This document shows positions 1-7,919 of a DNA stretch of 61,422 nucleotides, piece by piece. Positions within the stretch are counted from its first letter, which is position 1; every line of letters begins with the position of its first letter. The translations under genes were made by a program, and so were the position numbers. The notes under the pieces are model-generated. The model did not search any database, was not told the DNA's origin, and worked only from the letters and a program-made list of their open reading frames with translations. The stretch comes from Bryobacter sp. (GTDB taxonomy: Bacteria; Acidobacteriota; Terriglobia; Bryobacterales; Bryobacteraceae): assembly GCA_022843625.1 (NCBI GenBank), contig JALHNH010000040.1, forward strand, positions 1 through 61,422. The letters run 5' to 3'.

Positions 1-405
1 CAGGCCGTCAAAATCTCGGGCCCTCCACCCGCAACAACAATGAAGGGGCGATGAACCTGCGCAATAAACCAGCGGCAATTCATCCGCAAGATGAAAATCA
101 CCAGCTTCCTCGAATTCCCGCCTGACTCAGCTCAACCAATCGAAGCGCTTCCAGCCAACCTCCCGCCCCTCCGCCCGCCTGATCCACTCAGGTCGCAACT
201 TAGGTCCGCCCCCATCCCCAACACTCACCCCAGCATCCAATTCCGAACATAGACTCGTCTCCAGCTTCCCATTCCCCCACCGCCTCTGGCACAACCCAGC
301 GTTCTCCCCCAGCCCCATCCGCCTAAGCCAAACCCTCCGCACACACAGCCGCTCCCTCAATTCCTTTACCCCTCCCGCCAGCGAAAACTCCAATTCCACA
401 AACCC
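1..405 (+). repeat. Dispersed direct repeat, copy A (cut by window edge)
   Basis: First of seven related C/T-rich non-coding blocks. It begins at the window edge with CAGGCCGTCAAAATCTCGGG and runs through the conserved core (CTCGAATT, CACTCAGGTCGCAA, GTCCGCCCCCAT) to a right end with CTCCCGCCAGCGAAAACTCC near 372-391. Copies B and D share this right end. The minus strand is purine-rich and open in places, but the readings are shifted and interrupted between copies, so I treat it as non-coding. The real left end lies outside the window. Confidence 0.85.
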
Positions 406-509
406 GCCTTCCTCCATACGAGAAATTCTCCCGAATCCACCACCACCCAACCGAACCGCTCAACCGCATCTCTCCGCTCAGTGCTAGATTGAGATCTAGA
501 AGCGATGCT

Positions 510-776
510 ATGACCTTTACCATCCAACTTCCACTGAACGTCGAACAGGCATATCTCAGGGAAGCGCAAACCCGGGGCGTGTCCGTCGATACCCTGGTCA
601 CCGATGTCTTGGTGTCTCATATTCCGGTTCCTGGCACAGAACAACACCCTGAACTGGTAGAGGAGCAGGGCATTCCCGTTTTGCGCACTGGCCAGCCCCT
701 CGACCTGGCCGTCGTCGAGGCCACCCTGGACTCGCTTCATCGCGACCGCGATTTCTTGCACCTGGGACAATCCTAA
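510..776 (+). CDS. Antitoxin of a VapBC-type pair (ribbon-helix-helix-like)
   Basis: Encodes about 88 residues, starting at the ATG that opens MTFTIQLPLNVEQAYLRE. A longer in-frame start at 489 is possible but adds an unconserved-looking leader. The N-terminus (beta strand TFTIQLP, then a helix over AYLREAQTRG and VDTLVTDVL) looks like a small DNA-binding ribbon-helix-helix antitoxin. The tail LDSLHRDRDFLHLGQS is the sort that wraps the toxin. The stop codon directly abuts the GTG of the PIN toxin at 777, so the pair is translationally coupled. Family assignment comes from shape and position, not a recognised named family. Confidence 0.75.
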   Translation: MTFTIQLPLNVEQAYLREAQTRGVSVDTLVTDVLVSHIPVPGTEQHPELVEEQGIPVLRTGQPLDLAVVEATLDSLHRDRDFLHLGQS

Positions 777-1208
777 GTGTCTGTTTTTCTCGACACGTCT
801 GTCCTGCTCCCGGTTTTCCTGGGGGATCATCCCCATCATGCCCCAAGCATCGCCCTCTTCTTGACTTGCGAACCTCAGACCGCCTCTTGCGCAGTCCACA
901 GCCTCGCCGAAGTCTACGCAACACTCACCCGCTTACCCGCCCCCTTTCGTGCCTCGCCCCAGCAGGCAATCCAGTGTATTGAAAAAATTGCAACCCGCCT
1001 TCGCATGATTAGCCTCGATGCACCTGCTTACCTCGCCGCAATTCAGAGCGCTCCTTCAAGGAACATCGTGGGAGGTACAACCTACGATTTACTAATTGCC
1101 ACCAGCGCGCTATATTCAGGCGCAGATCAAATTTATAGTTGGAATTTGCGGCATTTTCAGCGTTTCGGGCCAGCGGTGGCTCAAAGGCTTTTAACTCCGC
1201 CCCATTAG
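777..1208 (+). CDS. PIN-domain toxin (VapC-like)
   Basis: Encodes 143 residues with a GTG start immediately after the antitoxin stop. PIN-domain features are in order: FLDTSVLLPVF (first acidic residue), SLAEVYATLTRLP (the conserved Glu), TYDLLIATSALYSG (third acidic site), and a C-terminal IYSWNLRHFQRF that matches the usual T-W-N-x-x-H-F closing motif. VapC proteins are Mg-dependent ribonucleases that cut tRNA or rRNA and are blocked by their antitoxin. The cassette lies between repeat copies A and B. The toxin is full length. Confidence 0.88.
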   Translation: MSVFLDTSVLLPVFLGDHPHHAPSIALFLTCEPQTASCAVHSLAEVYATLTRLPAPFRASPQQAIQCIEKIATRLRMISLDAPAYLAAIQSAPSRNIVGGTTYDLLIATSALYSGADQIYSWNLRHFQRFGPAVAQRLLTPPH

Positions 1209-1312
1209 CCCTCTCCGCTTCTGCGAATCCCCCTTAATGGGTCTTCCGCAGCATTTAACAGGGCAGATGCCCTCCGCCTGACTTCGGAAAGCCATCGAAA
1301 ATCCATCAACCC

Positions 1313-1645
1313 AGGGGCGATAAACCTGCAAGAGGAAAATCGCCAGCTTCCTCGAATCGCCACCTGACTCAGCGCAACCAATCAAAGCCCTTCCAGCCTA
1401 CCTCCCGCCCCTCCGCCCGCCCGATCCACTCAGGTCGCAAGTATAGTCCGCCCCCATCCTCACCACTCACCCCAGCATCCAATTCCGAACACAGACCCGT
1501 CTCCAGCTTCCAATTCCCCCACCGCCTCTGGCACAACCCAGCTTGCTCCCCCAGCCCCATCTGCCTAACCCCAACCTTCCGAACACACAGCCGCTCCTTC
1601 AACTCTTTTACCCCTCCCGCCAGCGAAAACTCCAATTCCCCAAAC
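1313..1645 (+). repeat. Dispersed direct repeat, copy B
   Basis: Starts at GGGGCGATAAACCTGC, with the leftmost part of the unit missing compared with copies A, E and G. It continues through the core to the same right end as A (CTCCCGCCAGCGAAAACTCC). The core contains CCCGCCCCTCCGCCCGCCC at 1404-1422, which makes four G-runs on the minus strand. Confidence 0.85.
1404..1422 (-). other. Potential G-quadruplex motif in repeat B
   Basis: The minus strand reads GGGCGGGCGGAGGGGCGGG: four runs of at least three G separated by loops of 1, 4 and 1 bases. This satisfies the usual G3+ N1-7 rule. The same 19 bases occur at 6305-6323 in copy E. Copies A and C have only three clean runs. Whether it folds in the cell is unknown. 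Confidence 0.6.
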
Positions 1646-1751
1646 CTGGCGGTTGAGCTGCTCCTTCTTGACGCTGTGGACTTCGGCTTTCCTGATTTCA
1701 CGGTCACCCTGCCGAGGAGCTTGTCGTTCGACAGCCGAAGCACCAGACACG

Positions 1752-1979
1752 TCACTCGACAGTTTGGTGGATGGCCAGCCCTTCTGTGATCTCTGTTGAG
1801 AGCGATGGCTGGTCAGACAAAGTTTTCACAATCAGCCGGGGATCAAAATGAACATGCGCGAAGCCGCGTTCGGATTCCAGTCGTTTCAGGTCCGCGAAGA
1901 TCGCATCTATGTCGTAGTTGAATTTGGCTGCGTGTTCTTCACGCACGCGCCGGATCTCTTCGACAATTTCATCCTGCAT
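1752..1979 (-). CDS. Small partner protein (antitoxin) of the reverse-order PIN pair
   Basis: Encodes 75 residues beginning MQDEIVEEIRRVREEHAA. It lies four bases downstream of the PIN gene 1984-2457 on the same strand, so the toxin comes first. Short proteins of this kind (EIVEEIRRVREE..., then an F-x-x-DLKRLE helix) commonly follow this PIN subfamily, and I take it as the antitoxin from that pairing. It is mostly helical with no recognisable DNA-binding fold. The right end of copy B lies about 100 bases beyond its stop. Confidence 0.7.
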   Translation of the reverse strand: MQDEIVEEIRRVREEHAAKFNYDIDAIFADLKRLESERGFAHVHFDPRLIVKTLSDQPSLSTEITEGLAIHQTVE

Positions 1980-1983
1980 GCCC

Positions 1984-2457
1984 TTAGTCTCCCATTAACT
2001 CCTCAGGCGTGCAAATCACTGGCATCCGGTATCCTGCGTCCAAACATGCCGCTTCCAATCGCTCCCGGATCTCCGCATTGGCTATGTGTTTGCAGTTCCA
2101 GGTGATCAAGAAATCCATTCCTTGCGTTGTCGCGATTGCGATGTGAATGGCATCTTCCACCACTTTTGCCGGGATCAGATTTCGAACTACGAAGCTTCTT
2201 GCCAGGTCGCGGGCGGCGTGTTCAATGGCGAGGATTGGGATGCCTGACAATTTGGCTAGCCTCTTCTCAGCTGCAGTTTCGTCACCCTTCGAGGCCTCAA
2301 GTAGAACTAGTTCTGAAACAAAAAGGTCAAACCGCTTCCTGTGTTCTGCCCACCATTCAATCGTGAGTTCCTGGTGTGCGGCAATCACTAGATTGCTACT
2401 CGCCCTCGCGGTCAGATAGCTGACAATAGTGGTTTCCAGGTAGACTCGGCGCTTCAT
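1984..2457 (-). CDS. PIN-domain toxin (VapC-like), toxin-first module
   Basis: Encodes 157 residues. Motifs: RVYLETTIVSYLTAR at the N-terminus, with Glu where most PIN proteins have the first Asp (usual in this subfamily), then VSELVLLEASKGD, then VEDAIHIAIATTQGMDFLITWNCKHI with the acidic pair and the closing W-N-x-K-H motif. It is a predicted Mg-dependent RNase. The gene is transcribed opposite to the neighbouring cassettes and precedes its small partner, the reverse of the classical vapB-vapC order. It is full length, between repeats B and C. Confidence 0.85.
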   Translation of the reverse strand: MKRRVYLETTIVSYLTARASSNLVIAAHQELTIEWWAEHRKRFDLFVSELVLLEASKGDETAAEKRLAKLSGIPILAIEHAARDLARSFVVRNLIPAKVVEDAIHIAIATTQGMDFLITWNCKHIANAEIRERLEAACLDAGYRMPVICTPEELMGD

Positions 2458-2512
2458 GTTTCTCCCTATTGAATCTCAAATTGGTTTTTTATGTGACAGT
2501 CTGACCTTCACC

Positions 2513-2797
2513 CTGCAAAATCCCCTCGGCTGCCAACCCCTGAAAATCTTGACTTCTCCACCCGGAACAACAACGAATGGGCGATGAACCTGAGCAATGA
2601 AGCTGCGGCGATGAATCCGCAAGATGAAAATCGCCACCTTCCTCGAATTGCCGCCTGACTCAGCTCAACCATTCGAAGCGCTTCCAGCCAACATCCCGCC
2701 CCTCCGCTCGCCCGTTCCACTCAGGTCGCAACTATAGTCCGCCCCCATCCTCAGCACTCACCCCAGCCCAGCACTCACCCCAGCGTCAAATCCCGAT
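2513..2797 (+). repeat. Dispersed direct repeat, copy C
   Basis: Begins with CTGCAAAATCCCCTCGGCTG, a left end shared with G and in part F, and ends at CAGCGTCAAATCCCG. The CAGCACTCACCCCAG block near 2753-2785 is duplicated in tandem, as in D and E but not A or B. The right part of the unit is missing. From 2798 to 3063 I see no gene. Confidence 0.85.
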
Positions 2798-3063
2798 AGG
2801 GGGGGACAGCCTTCAAACACCTGCGTCACTTTGAGAGCACCAGGCCCTAAGCCATGCGTCGCCCCTGCATCACCAGAAAACGTATCTTCACAGCAACTTT
2901 CCACCAGGCTTCCAGCGCATCAGAAATCCATTTGCCCGGCATAAGCGAATGCCCCTTGGAATCAGCGCCCTCTAGCGGGCAACCCGCCAAAGCCGGTCCC
3001 GCAACCCGCAAGGCCAATTTCCGCTGGCCTGCATTAGGACGGCGCACAAGCTACGATGAAGAC

Positions 3064-3324
3064 ATGGTGAAAAAGTTAGAGGCTGTCTATGAAGGCGGTA
3101 TTTTAAGGCCGGTCGAAACGCTACGTCTCGCTGAGCACCAGCTCGTCAACCTCGTCATCCTGGACCACCTCGACGACGACGGCGATGATCTGCAATTCGC
3201 TCCTCGGGAAGAATTTGAGCCACTCGCCGATCACCACGTCACCCTGGAAACGGTGCGCGCTGCACTATCGAAAATTCCCGGCTCACTCGACCCGGACTTC
3301 CTCCTGGAGCGGAACGAACTTTAG
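3064..3324 (+). CDS. Antitoxin, DUF104-like family
   Basis: Encodes 86 residues from the ATG of MVKKLEAVYEGGILRPVETL. The opening K-x-x-AVYEGG-x-LRP-x-E pattern is characteristic of DUF104 (AF2212-like) antitoxins, which pair with PIN toxins. The longer open frame back to 2854 runs into non-coding sequence and was rejected. The tail LSKIPGSLDPDFLLERNEL would be the toxin-contacting part. Its stop abuts the GTG start of the toxin at 3325, indicating coupling. Confidence 0.85.
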   Translation: MVKKLEAVYEGGILRPVETLRLAEHQLVNLVILDHLDDDGDDLQFAPREEFEPLADHHVTLETVRAALSKIPGSLDPDFLLERNEL

Positions 3325-3786
3325 GTGCCAGGCTACTTTCTTGACACCAGCGCTTTGGCGAAGCTCTACCATCCCGAGATCGGAAGTAAACGGATGGACT
3401 CTCTCGTTCAGGCCCCTGGCACCCGTCTTATCCTTTCCCAACTGTCTCTGATCGAAATCCAGTCGGTCTTCGCCACCAAAGTCAGAACAGGAGTGATTGA
3501 TAAAGCCGCACTCGATCAATTGCGCGGCCTCTTCTTTTCCGATCTTGCCAAAGGCCGTTTCGAGGTCGTTCTGCTGGCCCTCCGCCACGTGCAAAGCGCT
3601 GAGACGCTCGTTCGAACCCACGGAGTTGATTATGCGCTTCGAACGCTGGATGCCATCCAGTTGTCCGTGGCACTTGCTCTTTCCCGTCGCGGCGTGGTCT
3701 CACATTTAGTCTCTTCGGACAAAAACCTGTGCAACGTCGCAGGCATCGAAGGTTTATCCGTCATCGATCCTTCAGTGGAAGCCTAG
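3325..3786 (+). CDS. PIN-domain toxin (VapC-like)
   Basis: Encodes 153 residues from a GTG directly after the antitoxin stop. PIN motifs: YFLDTSALAKLY, LSLIEIQSVFATK, RTLDAIQLSVALALS, and a C-terminal SSDKNLCNVAG. All the acidic positions expected of an active ribonuclease are present. It is partner to the DUF104-like antitoxin. The cassette lies between repeats C and D. Confidence 0.88.
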   Translation: MPGYFLDTSALAKLYHPEIGSKRMDSLVQAPGTRLILSQLSLIEIQSVFATKVRTGVIDKAALDQLRGLFFSDLAKGRFEVVLLALRHVQSAETLVRTHGVDYALRTLDAIQLSVALALSRRGVVSHLVSSDKNLCNVAGIEGLSVIDPSVEA

Positions 3787-3850
3787 CCAACCGTTCCGGG
3801 CTATGTGCTAAAAACGAATTGGGACGCTTAAGAGTTTTGGGGCTGACTTG

Positions 3851-4026
3851 GCAGGCCGCGAGTATCTTCCGCCCCCATCCTCAGCACTCACCCCAGCGCA
3901 GCACTCACCTCAGCCTCAAATCCCAAACACAAACCGGTCCCCAGCTTCCATTCCCCCCATCTGCCCAAGCCCAACTTTCCGAACACACAGCCGCTCCCTC
4001 AACTCTTTTACCCCTCCCGCCAGCGA
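3851..4026 (+). repeat. Dispersed direct repeat, copy D (left-truncated)
   Basis: Only the right half of the unit is present. It starts around GGCCGCGAGTATCTTCCGCC, carries the duplicated CAGCACTCACC block, and ends with CTCCCGCCAGCGA near 4026. Immediately after that end, in one reading frame, comes the C-terminus of a PLD-family protein, so the repeat boundary coincides with a gene break. Confidence 0.8.
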
Positions 4027-4027
4027 C

Positions 4028-4156
4028 AACCGAACCGAAGCCGCCCAATCCCGAAACATAGAACTCGGCATCCTCTTCTCCGGCTCATCCATAGCCAAAC
4101 AAATCAGCGAATTCTTCCAGGACCTCATTGAGAAAGAGAAATTAAGAGCCTTGTGA
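4028..4156 (+). pseudogene. C-terminal remnant of a phospholipase-D-superfamily protein
   Basis: The frame reads N-x-TEAAQSRNIELGILF, then a helix ending DLIEKEKLRAL and a stop. The pattern N-x-T-x-A-A-x-x-x-N-x-E-x-G is what follows the second HKD active-site motif in PLD-family proteins, including DrmC-like ones. The catalytic HKD motifs and the rest of the gene are absent; upstream is repeat D. The stop codon overlaps the start of the next gene (GTGA at 4153-4156). That indicates the intact PLD gene was once the first gene of an operon with the nitrilase-like gene. The assignment rests on about 40 residues. Confidence 0.55.
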
Positions 4157-5790
4157 GCACTACTCCTCTACCAGTGCAGTCAACCTCCCTCACCGTGGGT
4201 GAACTTTTTAGCTACCTGCTGCCCCGCCTGAGCGACCCAAAGCGGCAAAATCTCCCGGCATGGCCGCCAGACGTATTTGGCCTGATGTCAGCATTGATCC
4301 AGCGTTCAGGCGCTTACCTCCAGGCGCTCGAAAATTGGCCCCCCAAACGATATACGATTCCGCATGACAAATTTGCTTATGCTGCATGGGCCGCTGAGTT
4401 GGGAAATGAATGGCGCAAAAACTCACTCTTCCAGCAGCCAGCACCGGCCTTGATTCATGAAATCTGGACCATCTTCTTTAAGAGATCATTTCACTTTTCT
4501 CTTACTCAATTCCAGGAAGATCAGTACGCGGCTCACGATGCATTGATTCTTATGGCTCTTTCGGATGAGGCCAGCAGAGGTCTCGGCGCATCCCTGAATC
4601 TTCCCTTAGATCCGGAGTCCGCACTGGAGACATTCGAAATTTGGATGCGATCAAATTCGGAACAATCGGGACTTCTCAAATTCCAGGAGGAATTAGATCC
4701 CTCTAGAATTTCTATCCTCCCCAAACGCCGTACGCCCCAGTCAGGACTCAATGTGCGCTCTCTTTCTCACCATCTCTGCGCGATCGAAGGTCTTGAGGCG
4801 AATCCAAATTGGATGGTTGAAACGACAATCGACGAGCCTACAAGTCAATTGAATTTGTTGCTCTTTCCATGGCCATTCGAACTAAGCCCTGCGGCTTTCA
4901 AAGCAGTCTCTTCACGAAAAGAGAACATGCGCAATATGTCTCCCGATTTTGGCTTTTTCACCTATGACCCACCCCAAAACAGGAACCTGCTCCAGCTCTT
5001 CAAGCTTGCGTTTAAGCTTGATACTGAGGAAGTGGGCAAGCTCCACGGGGCTGTTCTCCCCGAGGCATCAGTTACAAGTAAAGAATGGACGCAGCTAAGC
5101 CGATTCGCAGAATCTCAAGGCTGCTTTTTGATTGCCGGCGTTGGCTCTCCAGCAACCTCCAAAGAGAGCCCAGGAACAAACGAAGTTCGTTATGCCGCGC
5201 GATTCGGGAATCGGGCAGTCCAAAGGAAACACCATCGTTGGCAGTTGAACGACAGCCAGATTCTTTCCTATCAGCTTGGCTCTTCACTCGACCCAAACCG
5301 CAAATGGTGGGAGTACATTTCTCTTAACCAAAGGGAAGTGATGATTCAGCAGTTGAACTCCTGGCTATCCTTTGTGCCTCTGGTTTGTGAGGATCTTGCA
5401 AGACCTGACCCTGTCGGCGAAATTGTTCGCAGTGTTGGGCCAGACCTCGTCATTGCCTTGCTGATGGATGGCCCTCAACTTCAAACTCGCTGGACAGCCC
5501 GAAATGCCATGACCCTCGCCGATGATCCAGGTTGCTCAGTACTGACATTGACGAGCCTCGGCATGATTGCCCTTTCAAATACTCGGCAGCCAAATCCACG
5601 CGTAATCCCGGCGCTTTATAAAGATCCATTGGGCGGAGCACAAGAGATCGAGTTTCCACCAAACACGGAAGCTGCAGTGCTCACCTTAACCCCCAGATCG
5701 AGACCCGAATGGACAGCCGATGGAAGGCTGGACAAAATCAGCAATCAATGCCCAACCTTGAGCGGAATCCGATTCCTCAAACTCAGGTAG
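4153..5790 (+). CDS. Large protein with C-terminal nitrilase-like (carbon-nitrogen hydrolase) domain
   Basis: Encodes 545 residues; the GTG start is chosen because it overlaps the stop of the PLD remnant. Residues 1 to about 200 form a domain I do not recognise (SYLLPRLSDP, PPDVFGLMSALIQRSGAY). From about 205 to 515 the sequence looks like the nitrilase superfamily: VLPEAS with Glu304, RKHHRWQL with Lys359 and LVCEDLARPDP with Cys412, followed by a strand-rich VIALLMDGP. These are the spacing and order of the Glu-Lys-Cys triad, so activity on a C-N bond is plausible; the substrate is unknown. There is no signal peptide or membrane helix. The gene is followed after 34 bases by a 97-aa gene, and both sit between repeats D and E. 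Nitrilase-like domains occur in some defence proteins, for example fused to certain defence reverse transcriptases, but no reverse transcriptase motif is present here. Confidence 0.7.
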   Translation: MSTTPLPVQSTSLTVGELFSYLLPRLSDPKRQNLPAWPPDVFGLMSALIQRSGAYLQALENWPPKRYTIPHDKFAYAAWAAELGNEWRKNSLFQQPAPALIHEIWTIFFKRSFHFSLTQFQEDQYAAHDALILMALSDEASRGLGASLNLPLDPESALETFEIWMRSNSEQSGLLKFQEELDPSRISILPKRRTPQSGLNVRSLSHHLCAIEGLEANPNWMVETTIDEPTSQLNLLLFPWPFELSPAAFKAVSSRKENMRNMSPDFGFFTYDPPQNRNLLQLFKLAFKLDTEEVGKLHGAVLPEASVTSKEWTQLSRFAESQGCFLIAGVGSPATSKESPGTNEVRYAARFGNRAVQRKHHRWQLNDSQILSYQLGSSLDPNRKWWEYISLNQREVMIQQLNSWLSFVPLVCEDLARPDPVGEIVRSVGPDLVIALLMDGPQLQTRWTARNAMTLADDPGCSVLTLTSLGMIALSNTRQPNPRVIPALYKDPLGGAQEIEFPPNTEAAVLTLTPRSRPEWTADGRLDKISNQCPTLSGIRFLKLR

Positions 5791-5824
5791 AGGAAAATTA
5801 GGCATAATTAGGGAGAGGAAGAAA

Positions 5825-6118
5825 ATGTTCGTAAACAAAGAAAAACTGTTTAGGGATCGCAGGCACTTTTCCTCAGTCCGCCTGAATTCACAAGAGCAAT
5901 ACATGCTCTCCACGCTCGTCAAAATGGGCACGGTTCCTCAACAATTGCATGCCCGCTTGAACCAGGCGATGGACGACATGCAGGTGAACCCCGTTGTTCG
6001 CGAAGTGGCCGAGATCTTCATGGGCATCCGCCTAATCTCGCAAGCCTCCGACGCCGCACATGATCTCTATACGCACATGAGAATTTGGGCCGGCAAGGAA
6101 GACCGTATTCCTGCCTGA
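5825..6118 (+). CDS. Small helical protein linked to the nitrilase-like gene
   Basis: Encodes 97 residues with a good ribosome binding site (GAGAGG about seven bases before the ATG). It is predicted soluble and mostly alpha-helical, with no cysteine and no membrane segment (middle part LVKMGTVPQQLHARLNQAMD). I do not recognise the family. It lies 34 bases after the nitrilase-like gene on the same strand and ends about 20 bases before repeat E, so it belongs to the same cassette. It could be a partner, inhibitor or regulator of the large protein; that is inference from position only. Confidence 0.65.
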   Translation: MFVNKEKLFRDRRHFSSVRLNSQEQYMLSTLVKMGTVPQQLHARLNQAMDDMQVNPVVREVAEIFMGIRLISQASDAAHDLYTHMRIWAGKEDRIPA

Positions 6119-6138
6119 TCTCTAGCCTGTCGCAATTC

Positions 6139-6565
6139 GCTGCCAGGCCGTCAAAATCTCGGGCCCTGCACCCGCAACAACAACGAATGGGCGATGAACC
6201 TGCACAATGAACCAGTGGCGATGCGTCAGTGCAATGAAAATCCCCAGCTTCCCCGAATTGCCGCCTGAGTCAGCTCAACCAATCGAAGCGCTTCCAGGCA
6301 ACCTCCCGCCCCTCCGCCCGCCCGCTCCACTCAGGTCGCAAGTCTCAGCCGCCCCCATCCTCAGCACTCACCCCAATGCAGCACTCACCCCAGCGTCAAA
6401 TCCCGGAACACAGACCGGCCCCCAGCTTCCATTTTCTCCACCCGCGTTTTTTGTGCGGCCTGACGCGCAACTTACAAAATCCCCAATAAAATCAAGCCTC
6501 GGGCGACTTGCCCTTCAGCTCCAACCCCAACTTCGTGCAACCATCCAATCGAATAGGGTCGCAGA
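6139..6565 (+). repeat. Dispersed direct repeat, copy E (alternative right end)
   Basis: A nearly complete unit from CTGCCAGGCCGTCAAAATCT, including the duplicated CAGCACTCACC block (about 6360-6395). From about 6421 it carries a different right end from A, B and D: a C-rich stretch, then CAAAATCCCCAATAAAATCA, then CATCCAATCGAA. Copy G shares this end. From 6566 to the PIN stop at 6659 I see no gene. Confidence 0.85.
6305..6323 (-). other. Potential G-quadruplex motif in repeat E
   Basis: Identical 19-base block to that at 1404-1422, giving four G-runs on the minus strand, again in the core between CTTCCAGGCAA and CACTCAGGTCGCAA. Confidence 0.6.
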
Positions 6566-6658
6566 CAAATGGGAAAACTCTCTCAGGCTCCTCTTCAATT
6601 CACTGGCAGGGAAATTCGACAACCTTTTGTTTTTCAAACCTGCGATTTTTTGGGGAAG

Positions 6659-7045
6659 CTACCGGATGATGCGGAGCGCAGGCGCGTAGCCTGGAATAAT
6701 GCTGTCCGTCGTCACCAATGTCAGGTCTTCGGCAATCGCTTGCGCAATCAGGGCCCGGTCGAAAGGGTCGAAATGCAGCGGCCGCAGCGGAAACAGCGCG
6801 TCAATGTGTTCCGGGCGATGCAACAGAGGTCGCAGGCCAAGGGTTTGGATAGTTTCGTCGAACCAGATCCGGGGATCCCCCACGTCTAACAGCCCTTTCA
6901 TCGACTTGATCATCACTTCCCAGTAAGAAACCACGCTCAAATACGCAGGCCCGGCCAGGATCGCCGCCTTAGCCTCAGCCGACAGCCGCTCTGGCTCGCT
7001 CGTGGCCATAAGGGCAACGCCGGTATCAAGCAGATAGCGGCTCAA
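6659..7045 (-). CDS. PIN-domain toxin (VapC-like)
   Basis: Encodes 128 residues. Motifs: RYLLDTGVALMATSEP near the N-terminus, LSVVSYWEVMIKSMKG with the conserved Glu, then FDPFDRALIAQAIAED and LTLVTTDSIIPGY. This layout (L-L-D-T, S-x-W-E, D-R-x-L-I-A-Q-A, T-x-D) fits the PIN group paired with Phd-type antitoxins. The start codon overlaps the stop of the upstream antitoxin by four bases (ATGA). It is on the minus strand between repeats E and F. Confidence 0.87.
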   Translation of the reverse strand: MSRYLLDTGVALMATSEPERLSAEAKAAILAGPAYLSVVSYWEVMIKSMKGLLDVGDPRIWFDETIQTLGLRPLLHRPEHIDALFPLRPLHFDPFDRALIAQAIAEDLTLVTTDSIIPGYAPALRIIR

Positions 7046-7272
7046 ACTTCACCCGCAAGAAAGCGGTCCAGATCAATCGGCTCATCCCAGCCGGGTTTCA
7101 AGTGAATTTTGCCGCGCATAGTGCCGAATTTGACAACGCGGCCCTCCTGAGGAGGCGCGACCAGTTGCGCCACCGGCTTCCCATTGCGAGTGATTACCAC
7201 CTGCTCGCCATCCTCAACCGAGCGCAGAAGCTCAGAAAGATGGTTTTTAGCCTCTGCGACGGAAACGTTCAT
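7042..7272 (-). CDS. Phd/YefM-type antitoxin
   Basis: Encodes 76 residues if it starts at MNVSVAEAKNHLSELL. An alternative in-frame ATG at 7302 adds ten residues and has a G-rich stretch upstream, so the start is not settled. The sequence V-S-V-A-E-A-K-N-H-L-S-E-L, then GEQVVITRNGKPVAQLV, is the textbook N-terminal DNA-binding part of Phd/YefM antitoxins. The C-terminal half (MRGKIHLKPGWDEPIDL) is the toxin-binding tail. It overlaps the toxin start by four bases. Such antitoxins repress their own promoter, which should lie at about 7300-7380. Confidence 0.88.
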   Translation of the reverse strand: MNVSVAEAKNHLSELLRSVEDGEQVVITRNGKPVAQLVAPPQEGRVVKFGTMRGKIHLKPGWDEPIDLDRFLAGEV

Positions 7273-7380
7273 AAGCAGATTGTGGCCAGAAATAATGGCC
7301 ATGTCAAGCCCCCCGACTGACCAGCCCCGCGACTGCTCACAAGCCGCAGTAGCAATCAGGTCTCTCCGATCCACACCGTG

Positions 7381-7640
7381 CAGAATCCCCAATAAAATCA
7401 ACCCAAAGGTGAGCTTCTCCCGCCTCTCAACACAAAATCCCCTTCACTACCAGGCCGTCAAAATCTTGGGCCCTGCACCCGCAACAACAATGAATGGGCG
7501 ATGAACCTGCGCAATGAATCAGAGTCGATACATCAGTGGCGATGCATCCGCAAGATAAAAATCCCCAGCTTCCTCGAATTGCCGCCTGAGTCAACTCAAC
7601 CAATCGAAGCGCTTCCAGGCAACCTCCCGCCCCTCCGCTC
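7381..7640 (+). repeat. Dispersed direct repeat, copy F (right-truncated)
   Basis: Opens with AATCCCCAATAAAATCAACC, a piece of the E/G right end, then the standard left end ACAAAATCCCC and TACCAGGCCGTCAAAATC. It runs to CCTCCCGCCCCTCCGCTC and stops there. It includes the short tandem GTCGATACATCAGTGGCGAT. From 7641 to 7919 I see no gene, only C/T-rich sequence. Confidence 0.85.
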
Positions 7641-7919
7641 TCCGCATCCAATTAGATAGCTGGCTAGCCTCTTCAGACGGATATATCCCTCCGCAGAATC
7701 GCTGGCTGCCCTCCGCTCCGAATGTCCCTTCAAGCCAAAAAGCGAAGCCCAACGTCGCATTCAGCCAGCCTGGATCAGCCCGCCCTGCGCTCCATCCATC
7801 AAAATCCCCGTCTGCATACCCTACTTCAAACCCTGGAACTCAACCTCTTTGCATCGCTTCGATTGCAACCAGCAAGCTACCTTCGATTCAGCCAAAGCCT
7901 GACACGCTCGGTAATTCAT

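Noticed and set aside
127..450. Minus-strand open frames inside the repeats (also near 1369-1755, 2508-2720, 7427-7651, 8704-8982) that look alike
   Set aside because: They are alike because the DNA is repeated. Frames shift and break between copies, the composition is biased by the G-rich strand, and no start signals or domains are seen.
4153..5790. Reverse transcriptase fused to nitrilase (DRT-like)
   Set aside because: The N-terminal 200 residues have no Y-x-D-D or other RT motif.
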